A DNA stretch of 64,000 bases from Acanthosepion pharaonis (Eukaryota; Mollusca; Cephalopoda; Sepiida; Sepiidae): contig CAHIKZ030004140.1 of the NCBI GenBank assembly GCA_903632075.3, forward strand, positions 821,001 through 885,000. The letters are read 5' to 3'. Positions 56,440 through 64,000 of this stretch are shown here, one piece after another; the first letter of the stretch is position 1; every line of letters begins with the position of its first letter. The translations under genes and the position numbers were made by a program. The notes under the pieces are model-generated. The model saw nothing but the letters and a program-made list of their open reading frames with translations. It did not search any database and was not told where the DNA came from.

Positions 56440-56960
56440 AGATGAAGAACAAAAGATTGAAGCTGGACAAAAACAGCAGAAGTTTATTCGACCAGTCTAG
56501 ACATTTGTGTTAAAAACTGCCCCAAATCAGAAAGGCTCTACGCACAACTTCTGCCATACAAAAAAAAAAAAAAATGGAAAAGAAAGGAACACTGGAAAAA
56601 AAAATAATTTTAGCCAAACAAAAACATTTACGCAAAGAGACTTGATGTTAGCCAAAACCAAGATTTGCGCCTGAGTCAGAGAATCTGGTCAAAAGGATAT
56701 AAACCGATAGCCCTGGGGAAGAAGAGAGAATAGACTACCAGAGGAACCTAAACAAGAGAAGAGACCATCATAAAAACCAGCCATGCGTGTTGCATGAAGA
56801 AGTTATTAGGTCAGTTTCTTAGCTTAAGACATTTCTCCACACTTCTTAGACCTGAGAAAAACACAGCAGATTGACACCGAGCTGGGCTTTCTCTCAAGTG
56901 TGATTTATAAATGAAATTTTGCTACACAGAATTACAAAGGATTCTCTCCAATCTAAATCA
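56440..56960 (-). mobile_element. candidate solo LTR, minus strand
   Basis: On the minus strand: a TTATAT-type TATA candidate near 56693-56705, AATAAA at 56488-56483 followed by TTCTGCTGTTTTTG, the same post-signal motif as TTTCTGCTGTTG after the 54.37-kb signal. Composition is less A+T-rich than its surroundings. The ends are not defined. Confidence 0.35.
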
Positions 56961-57049
56961 AATAAATAAATATATATTATTTATTTTATACTCTTGAGTC
57001 AATTGGAGTTCCGATAAATAAATACCAAGAAGCTCTAGCAGAACTCTCC

Positions 57050-57310
57050 ACAGGTGTCACCGCTTTACTATTGAACTTGCTAGATGCAATCATCATTTCT
57101 ACTCTAACAGTTTTTTCTTACATTTCCCAACTTTCTAAAATTTAAATGCAATGTCAATCACTATCTGTTTTCTTGAAACCTGTTATTTTCTGCCCTTTTT
57201 TCAATCTTCCCCATTTTCAATCTTCTCATTCACTTTCAATCCATGTAACCCCAATGTTCCAACAGCACTGCCACTTTGCTTGGGATGAAATGAATAAAAA
57301 AAGGCTAACC
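57050..57310 (+). mobile_element. LINE-A 3' end
   Basis: TTTACTATTGAACTTGCTAG, CTCTAACAGTTTTTTCTTAC, AAATTTAAATGCAATGTCAA and the terminal CTTTGCTTGGGATGAAATGA match LINE-A. Confidence 0.75.
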
Positions 57311-57399
57311 ATTAACTGCATATGAAGGGAGAAGGTATGGTAGTTAGCAAAAAGGACAGAGCCTAAAATATGAACTACATATTGGGGACGTCTAAATCA

Positions 57400-57895
57400 A
57401 GCAGGTAAAGATATTAACTTATTTGGACAGTGTAATAACAGGTGGCATAAAATGTAACATCACAATGCAAAAGCAATTTGGAATAATGAAAGAGGTCTAT
57501 GAGAAACTCAGCAAAGAAGAGACATAAATCAATAGAAATATGGTACTAATGATTTACAGACAAAATATGGGAACAGCAAACAAATTTTAAATCTATAAAG
57601 AAACTGATATATACAATCAGAAAGAGAGAGAGAGAGAGAGAGAGAGAGTGGAAATTTCAGTACATAATAAGAAAAGAGGGCCTAGAAAATTTAACACTCA
57701 CACAAGGTACAGTAGGCAAGAAAACCAAGGAGAAAACACTGAGTTATATACTTAACTAGTTTGTGTGTATGGATGTCAAAACAAGGATAGAGTTAGCAAA
57801 GAGTCAAACATTGCTTAGAGCATCAAACGATGGGAAGTTGTGGAGAGTTGTAACTTGAATGATCATGCCACATCAAAGAAGGTATATCAAAAGAG
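57400..57895 (+). mobile_element. LINE-B copy with (GA)n insertion
   Basis: The plus strand gives DSVITGGIKCNITM (post-RT) and then ATAATAAGAAAAGAGGGCCT and AATTTAACACTCACAC. It ends GATCATGCCACATCAAAGAAG. A (GA)n run at 57622-57648 interrupts it. Confidence 0.65.
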
Positions 57896-57899
57896 TTTT

Positions 57900-58755
57900 A
57901 GCTTATTTATCTTTGCAAATCTCTTCTTTCTTTTATTCTTGAAAACTAAAAAAATGACATGTGACATAGTTCTCCTTCAAAGATTCAATTGATTCTTTAA
58001 ATTTTTTTACAATGTCCTTCTTTTCAGTAAATGAAGATAAATGATAGACAAAAATAATCAATCACATATGTTTGATTTCCTATAATCACAGATTAATAAA
58101 TAAAGAATGATACCCAAGATCACTTTTTAATTTTGTTTTGAAATTATTTGATTGAAATCGATTTTCTTCTTGTTAATTAAATTTAAAGTGAATAAAATAA
58201 ACATTAAAACATTTTGTTTTTGTTCGAAATTGTTTTCACAAAATTAGATAATTTGATGGATTTTACAAGTATATGAGTGACAAGTAAGAACGTCTTTTTT
58301 TTTGCTGTTGCAATCATGTTTCTCTCTTAGATACAATATTATACCATTCCGCTAATGATAATGATTGTAGAGTTTCAATTTAAAAAGGAATTTTATGTTA
58401 AATTTGCTATCAAAGAATGAACTTTTCAGCCTCCTTTTAAGTCAAACCTTTCATAAAGTATTAAGTTTTGATGCCAGGTAAATGATGTTAAGTTTTCATG
58501 AATCTTGAATCGTTTTTCTTAATGCAAATATTATTTTAGTCTGTAAGTGAAAAAGCCATCAGTTAGCTTTTTAACCATTAAAAGTCTTCAGTTCTTACAA
58601 CCAATCCAAGAAGAATCAAGACAGACATTTTACCGACAACACGAGAAAGAATTTTCAAACATATTCTGATAAAAAAAAGAAGGGCAGTTTTTTCTGAAAT
58701 GCAATTTGCTAAACTTTTGGAAATTTAATTCTAGTATAAAATTGTTCAACATACA
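57900..58755. other. no gene seen
   Basis: A+T-rich sequence with no recognised element. Confidence 0.55.
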
Positions 58756-58759
58756 GTTA

Positions 58760-58980
58760 TACCATAAATACTCAAGTTTATAAGATCATTATTTTATGTA
58801 AAAAATAAGAGGTCACACTGTATACAGGTGCTTTTTTTTAAGAGGTTAAAAATCATGCATTATTAGTAGCCAGCTGCACTATACACAAATATATTTTTTC
58901 TGGAGGGGTTAAAATTCATCCCAAAAAATACAGGGGTCACACTAGACATGAAGTTGGCTTATGCACAAGTATATACGGTA
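58760..58980. mobile_element. MITE with TACC(G/A)TATATACT-type ends
   Basis: Left TACCATAAATACTCAAGTTT and right complement TACCGTATATACTTGTGCAT are inverted ends of a 221-bp element. The inside holds two direct echoes of GGTCACACT. No clean target duplication. Superfamily uncertain. Confidence 0.55.
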
Positions 58981-59038
58981 ATTAAATTTATTTATCATGA
59001 CTTGCCATGGACAGGTGCTCTCTTTCATGTCAGCTGAA

Positions 59039-59040
<2 letters not shown>

Positions 59041-59089
<49 letters not shown>
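59041..59089. repeat. (AT)n array
   Basis: Uninterrupted AT repeats. Confidence 0.95.
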
Positions 59090-59092
<3 letters not shown>

Positions 59093-59289
59093 ACAGAATG
59101 TGATGGGTAAATTGTTGCCATTTTATATTTTTCGCTCATGCATGTCTTGTTTTTGATTTTATCTACTGCTCAGTATAGGGGGATCAGTTGGGCACCATCT
59201 GTGAGAAAAAAAAGAGCATGATGATGTAATTCACTCCACGACGCATTTGCAAACAGCATGCTGTACTACTTGGAATTCATGCCAGAAGA

Positions 59290-59740
59290 TCCAATACAAA
59301 CATTTTAAAGTGTTTGGGTGTCAACCTGGCAATGCAGAGGATTCAGAAAGAGTTGGATGAGTCTAATGGTGATTACGAAGGTACAGCATCTCTGAAAACC
59401 TACTCTGATTGTTCAGATAAGAAAAGAAATCTCATTTTTGTTTGTGAGAGCCTCAGACTCAAAATAGAGGCCTTAACCAAGTTTGAGGAGATAGTGCTGC
59501 CCTGGGTCAAGAGGGTGGCTTCTGGAAGGTGCTACATCTGACAACAGGACTCTGCACTATGCCACACAAGCTGGAGAACACAATCATAGCTATCAGACAA
59601 TTTCTGCAGCAACATCACTTACATCTGACCACCTAACTCCCCAGACTGCAAACCCTTTGATTATTATGTGCGGGGCGCAGTTGAGTGAGAAAGCAACAAA
59701 ATTTGTAACACCAAAGATGAAGTGCAAGAATTATGCATGC
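59290..59740 (+). pseudogene. mariner-like transposase, internally deleted
   Basis: One plus-strand frame runs from a helix-turn-helix remnant (MQRIQKELDESNGDYEGTAS) directly to FEEIVLPWVKRVASG and then, through three in-frame stops, QQDSALCHTSW, LSDNFCSN and NSPDCKPFDYYV. The region with the first catalytic Asp is deleted. The second and third Asp are present with 36 residues between. The three stops stand where Trp is expected (TGA or TAG from TGG). No inverted ends were identified. Confidence 0.8.
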
Positions 59741-59779
59741 ACACAAATATGCATACATGCATTTCATTCTTTCCTTTTG

Positions 59780-60025
59780 GGATCTGATGAAGCCATGAAT
59801 GGAGAAATGCTTTATTAAATTTTAATATTTAAATTTAATTTATTTTAATTAAATTTTATATTTTTAAACAAATCTATTTTCATGAATGCTTTTTCCAATT
59901 GTTAAAATTTAAAAAATTCATCTGAATTTATATATCCTAATTTTAAAACAGATAATATTTCCAATTCCATCATTATAAACATTATTTAGTCTGAAGAAGT
60001 TCTTTTGAAGGCTGAAACATGTCAT
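59780..60025 (+). other. two hammerhead-like cores in an A+T-rich repeat
   Basis: CTGATGA 59784-59790 with GAAAT 59804-59808 enclosing CCA-TGAA-TGG, and CTGAAGA 59991-59997 with GAAAC 60014-60018, followed by a palindromic CATG. Same order of conserved blocks as in element G. The surroundings do not otherwise match G. Confidence 0.35.
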
Positions 60026-60037
60026 ATTTTCCCATTT

Positions 60038-60041
<4 letters not shown>

Positions 60042-60105
<64 letters not shown>
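60042..60105. repeat. (TA)n array
   Basis: TA repeats seen directly. Confidence 0.95.
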
Positions 60106-60108
<3 letters not shown>

Positions 60109-60230
60109 TGATATAACAATATATAATTTTGTATGATTTTATATATCAACAAACACTATTTAGAAAAATATGACAAAATGAAAAGTTTTTTTTTTATACA
60201 TTTTATCCATAATGATTACAACAGACTGTG

Positions 60231-60399
60231 CTTTGTTGACATTTCCACGTTTATACATATGCACAAAATGAGAAATGCAGGTTGTTTCAAAACTTTTGAA
60301 AGAATATTTTATTTACTTCAAAAATATTCTTACAAAAATTTTGAAACTACCTGCGTCTTTGTTTCATGAGCAAGTATACACGTGGCAATGTCAACAAAG
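60231..60399. mobile_element. foldback element with nested mariner-like ends
   Basis: Left arm 60231-60310 and right arm 60321-60399 pair around the 10-base loop ATTTACTTCA. Outer blocks CTTTGTTGACATT and CCACGT pair well, a middle block of about 24 bp pairs poorly, and inner GCAGGTTGTTTCAAAAC resembles mariner termini. A mariner-type MITE inside a larger inverted repeat is the simplest reading. Confidence 0.65.
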
Positions 60400-60457
60400 C
60401 CCACTTTGCTGAAATCCTGACAGATGAAATGCGTCATAAAAAACTTTCCATTTTGGC

Positions 60458-60462
<5 letters not shown>

Positions 60463-60525
<63 letters not shown>
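60463..60525. repeat. (TA)n array
   Basis: TA repeats seen directly. Confidence 0.95.
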
Positions 60526-60528
<3 letters not shown>

Positions 60529-61249
60529 ATAAAACACTTGGCAGTTGTTCGCAAGCTCATGTGGCCTGCATGCCTTCACATTTTAAGCAGGTTTCTTCCT
60601 TACTAAATGATCAACACTTGTGATCTTGTGCCAGACCATGCTAAGTTTATTCAATAGCCATTATTAAAAGAATTGCATGGTGATGCGATTGGAGTCAGGC
60701 CACTGTAAGTGACCAACGAAGCAATTGAATTTACAAAATTAAAAAGCTAATATAGTGGAAGATCATAATGAAAGGAATGAAATGAAGCCATTCTTTCATT
60801 TACCTGACCATTCCCATAAAGAATTACCTGGCCATTCTCATCAAGACATCAGAGACTGTATTCAGTAAGTAGCCACAGGGAATGCTTCTGATCAACCCCC
60901 ACCCACTAAGCTGTTTCATTAACTTATTTAATGGCCGAACAAGTGACCAGTGACCAGTGTTCAAGCTTCAAAAGTAGGAAGAAGGTTCAGATCAGAAGAT
61001 TGCTGACCCGACCTATAGCAGCGAACAGAGATGGAATTGGCCAAAGAAAATGAAAGCAGCTCTTGTTGCTTGCAGAACTTTGGTTCATCTTACTGATTGA
61101 TGTTGGAAATTGAGAAAAACTTTAAGCTGAATGATTCTTGGCTTTTATTCTCAGAGATGCTGGAACAAAGTCGATAAAGAATAGAAGTTTTTGACTAATT
61201 TCTTTCAGCTACATCTTATGATTAGGATCAAGACACCAAGAATCTCAAG

Positions 61250-61254
<5 letters not shown>
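60526..61254. other. no gene seen
   Basis: More GC-balanced than average and non-repetitive, but with stops in all frames and no recognised element. Confidence 0.45.

Positions 61255-61305
<51 letters not shown>
61255..61305. repeat. (TA)n array
   Basis: TA repeats seen directly, followed by TGTGTGTA-rich sequence. Confidence 0.95.
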
Positions 61306-61309
<4 letters not shown>

Positions 61310-61462
61310 ACATGTGTGTGTATATGTGTATGCATGCATACATGTATTTGGATAATTATATTCAAAGGAAAATGTATTTACCTCTACAAGAAAATAATTA
61401 ATACTTACACATCTCTATGTATATATGTGTATTTGTGCATATGTATGTGTTCACATACTGAT

Positions 61463-61466
<4 letters not shown>

Positions 61467-61501
<35 letters not shown>
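61467..61501. repeat. (AT)n array
   Basis: AT repeats seen directly. CA-rich sequence follows at 61600-61665. Confidence 0.95.
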
Positions 61502-61504
<3 letters not shown>

Positions 61505-61734
61505 TATATGTGTGTGTAAGTGAATGATAAAATGGAAAACTCTTAAGTGGTTTGTTTCATTCTTCACAAGTAATAAATATTTTAGTGATGGAATCCATCT
61601 TACACATACGCATACACACAAGCACATGTGGACACACACACACATACACATATACACACAAAAAGAAAAAAATCAACTTAAAACCAATAAATATTATATA
61701 AATTATTTTTTAACAGCATAAAAATAGCAAAAAT

Positions 61735-61872
61735 GAGAAAAATTGGTAGTCAATTGTTGAGACCTCCTGATGAGTGGACCAAACGATTACAAAAATGTGC
61801 ATCTATGAAACTCAGGAGTCAGGGTGTTGAATATAACATCAATCAATTGACAAATTTTATATTTGTATTAAT

Positions 61873-61876
<4 letters not shown>
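61735..61876 (+). repeat. dispersed repeat, partner of 13.0 kb
   Basis: Shares AGTCAATTG, GACCTCCTGATGAGTGG, AACATCAATCAATTGAC and TTGTATTAATCCTATATATA with 13010-13155, in the same order. Confidence 0.5.

Positions 61877-61914
<38 letters not shown>
61877..61914. repeat. (TA)n array
   Basis: TA repeats at the end of the dispersed repeat. Confidence 0.95.
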
Positions 61915-61917
<3 letters not shown>

Positions 61918-62335
61918 CGGATACAAGCATATCATCTAAAAACACATTCCTGTCCACCTTCACATTATAGGATAATATGTGTTGAAAATAATAAACAAAA
62001 TCTTCAAATTCTCAAGGCCCTCTATCTCAAAAGTAAACAACCAACATTGAACCAAATTTAATACAAGTGTAGCAGTAATGTGTTGAAGTGCATTTAACAA
62101 ACACTTAATGCCATTTTGCATCTCTGTCAATTTCTAGTTATCTCCCTTATATTGGGACGCTTGTTTTACAAAAAATTCCATAGCTGTAATGGATAAATTT
62201 AAAATTTTAAAATAATTATAACAGAATACATTCACATGTGTTTTTAAATCCCACCATCAAAAAGATCAAAGTTATAAGTTTGTCTTTGTAAATCACTTGA
62301 AGATGATTTTGGAGGAGACTGAAAGTAGGAAAAAG
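61915..62335. other. no gene seen
   Basis: A+T-rich with no recognised element. Confidence 0.5.
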
Positions 62336-62339
62336 TACT

Positions 62340-62515
62340 GTGCCATCCTTGAAGAATTTCTTCTTAATGTTAAGAAACTGTACATTATTTACATTATTCA
62401 GACTATTATCCTCATCTTTGTTGCCATATTTATTACAATGTTTTGGCCATTGAATGCTCCGGTCTTCAGGTGGTAGGAATGTTGAACTGAACGCTTTATT
62501 TTGCTTACTCAAAAT
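62340..62515 (-). mobile_element. element G, tail half, inverted
   Basis: The minus strand gives CCACCTGAAGACCGGAGCAT, a core with AAAAC in place of GAAAC, AAAGATGAGGATAATAGTC and AATGTAAATAATGTAC. It lies head-to-head with the plus-strand copy at 62525-62970. Confidence 0.65.
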
Positions 62516-62524
62516 GATAATGAC

Positions 62525-62970
62525 AACAAAAATTGCAATATGAACTCTGGTAAAAACATGCAATGATAACAGCAAAAATTACAATATGAACATTAGTAAA
62601 AAATGGTTGATGAAGACCTTAGGTTTACAATACCCAGAAATTAAAACAGAGATGTCCTCAAGGACACATGGCACAGTGGATAAAGGCGTTAATTACATCC
62701 AGTGACAGAACCTCAAAGAGTGTGAGTTCAATACCCAGTTAATGCAGTGGAGAACTTTTCAGAGGGAAATTATCAGGAGATAACTGATATCCATTAAAAA
62801 ACATGGTATGCAGAACTAGAACAGTCTACCCCAGCGAGCGAAATAAATGGTTGTTCAACATTCCAACCACCTGAAGAACATTGTAATAAATATGGTGACA
62901 AAGATGAGGAGAATAGTCCAAATAATGTAAATAATGTACATAATCCCTCATCACAGAAATATAGACAGAT
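62525..62970 (+). mobile_element. element G, long copy
   Basis: Blocks in order: AACAGCAAAAATTACAATATG, AATACCCAGAAATTAAAACA, tRNA-like GGCACAGTGGATAAAG and GAGTTCAATACCCAG, AACTAGAACAGTCTACCCCA, CATTCCAACCACCTGAAGAAC, then TAATAAATATGGTGACAAAG and the tail. The hammerhead-like stem II and GAAAC are deleted here (CTGAAGAACATTGTAATAAA). Confidence 0.65.
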
Positions 62971-63053
62971 TAAGAAACTGATTAGAGAACTGGAATGTAT
63001 TATTACAAAAATAGACATAATATGTCCATATTAGTTAATTGAAACATGTTTGA

Positions 63054-63112
63054 ATATATATATATATATACAAACATGTTTCATTGTGCAAATATATATA
63101 TATATATATATA
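63054..63112. repeat. two short (AT)n arrays
   Basis: AT repeats 63054-63070 and 63091-63112 separated by a CAAACATGTTTC-type inverted stretch. Confidence 0.9.
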
Positions 63113-63399
63113 ATTCTGTTATATATAATTCTGTAGTAGAAAATATGTGCAAACATATATATATATGTATCTTTCACATATTTTATACCACGGAATTTAT
63201 ATAAATATATTGTTCTAAAAATGATGAAGCATATTCTTTTTCTTTTAAAGGAATCTTTTTCATCCAACACTTCTACAGAAATATTCTTCAGAGAAGTCAA
63301 ACACTTGCCAATATGATGCCGAGTGTGTTTCTTCTAGTTTTTCTACTACCAAGTTGCATGTTGCCTTTGATACTATTCTAATGTTCCCATCTTTAACTA

Positions 63400-63720
63400 A
63401 GGCTGGTTGGCCCTACCTACAAAGCATTTCTGTTATTTATCAATTTACATGTCAGTGTGATGCTGACTATGTGTGATCAACCAATTTGCGGTTGAAGACC
63501 TGGATTGGACAGCACGTATATATGACAGGATGGAGTCAGCAACAGTATTCACTTGACTCAATCAGTCAATGAGTCAGTAATTGGACTATATTTGTTGAAC
63601 AACGCAGGTTGTGCTTTGAAAGAATCTGACAAAGTGTTTATGATACTATGTCAGCTGAACATTTACATTTTTTAGACACTATTCATATCATACTTCATTG
63701 ATCAATTGTGTACTTCATGA
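63400..63720 (+). pseudogene. second Penelope-like GIY-YIG remnant (weak)
   Basis: Across three plus-strand frames the pieces parallel the 22.95-kb remnant: a Y-F-C-C block (TGTCAGTGTGATGCTGAC), RPGLD/RLEDRI-like, a QHV-like block, LLNNAGCALK and a late FISYFID-like block. Heavily decayed; assignment by pattern only. Confidence 0.35.
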
Positions 63721-63867
63721 GTAGGTCATGAGTACAAAGTTTTCTCTATTTTATACTCACTATGAGCTTAATTGCATCAATTTGTAGTTTTAGTAGTAAA
63801 TTTATTTTAGTCATGATTCTTTCTTTACACCCCACAATGCTCTTTTTCACTTTCACCATTTATTATA

Positions 63868-63905
63868 TACTAGCAGTAGAGTCCGGCGTTGCCCGGGGAT
63901 GTAAC
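63868..63905 (+). other. terminal motif of an unidentified dispersed repeat
   Basis: ATACTAGCAGTAGAGTCCGG followed by CGTTGCCCGGGG. This resembles a GC-rich terminal motif that recurs in many animal genomes. The element runs off the window end, so class and length cannot be judged. Confidence 0.35.
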
Positions 63906-64000
63906 AGTAAGCGATAGATCAAGTATCGACCATCATAAAGACTGAAAAATAAAATTGACAAAGATTATTGTTTAAGGTTGACACATGTCTTAATTAGTTT

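Noticed and set aside
61735..61790. CTGATGAGTGG...AAACG considered as a further hammerhead
   Set aside because: GAAAC is not intact, stem II cannot form well, and the sister copy at 13.03 kb does not preserve the pairing.

Overview
This window looks like gene-free, A+T-rich nuclear DNA from an invertebrate animal. I recognise no host protein-coding gene, rRNA, tRNA gene or CRISPR array, and no bacterial-style operon. The mix of elements is metazoan: decayed jockey-like and RTE/CR1-like non-LTR retrotransposons (LINEs), tRNA-derived SINEs, Penelope-like GIY-YIG remnants, several Tc1/mariner types, hAT-like and other non-autonomous DNA transposons, candidate solo LTRs, and very many (AT)n, (CT)n, (GAAA)n and (ATC)n arrays. 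This fits a lophotrochozoan, and I would guess a mollusc, perhaps a cephalopod. That assignment is inference from repeat style. Almost all open reading frames are low-complexity translations or pieces of dead transposons.

Names used below. LINE-A is jockey-like; its copies share a 3' end around CTTGGGGTGAAATGATT. LINE-B is an RTE/CR1-like family whose tail is a GATGGCACATAAAAGAAG-type sequence. LINE-C and LINE-D are single RT fragments of other families. SINE-1 is a long tRNA-derived SINE with good A and B boxes. SINE-2 is a second tRNA-like family. Element G is a repeat of about 0.2-0.45 kb with a tRNA-like segment, a hammerhead-like CTGANGA...GAAA core and a tail around AATGTAAATAATGTACATAAT; it is often found folded back on itself.

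Layout. 0-2.4 kb: LINE-A end, Tc1 remnant, LINE-D fragment with a 30-bp in-frame minisatellite. 5.4-11.1 kb: LINE-A and LINE-B pieces, palindromic G copy, a mariner with DD41D-like spacing lodged in (TA)n, SINE-1. 13.2-14.5 kb: Tc1 element with both inverted ends and TA duplications. 15-20.3 kb: SINE-2, LINE-B, element G, a duplicated non-autonomous element. 21.6-28.5 kb: microsatellites, a 42-bp minisatellite, a Penelope-like remnant, and a 1.1-kb CTT/ATC higher-order array. 29.4-35.5 kb: LINE graveyard with a LINE-in-LINE insertion and a perfect 24-bp hairpin at a deletion junction. 36.3-40.6 kb: purine-only strand with 29-bp and GAAA repeats. 41-45.4 kb: LINEs, a Penelope-like fragment between inverted flanks, a two-variant 17-bp satellite. 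45.4-49.8 kb: a compositionally different island, SINE-1 with target duplication, a 1.1-kb Tigger/pogo-like element, a 31-bp satellite. 51.4-57.9 kb: mariner piece inside (TCTA)n, a 58-bp-arm palindrome, two candidate LTRs, two hAT-like elements, LINE RT core. 58.8-64 kb: MITE, internally deleted mariner, nested hairpin, inverted G pair, second Penelope-like remnant.

No pathway links these elements. The pattern is successive insertion into simple repeats and into each other, followed by decay. The observations most worth testing are element G with its hammerhead-like core and palindromic forms, the two near-perfect palindromes, and the higher-order organisation of the minisatellites.
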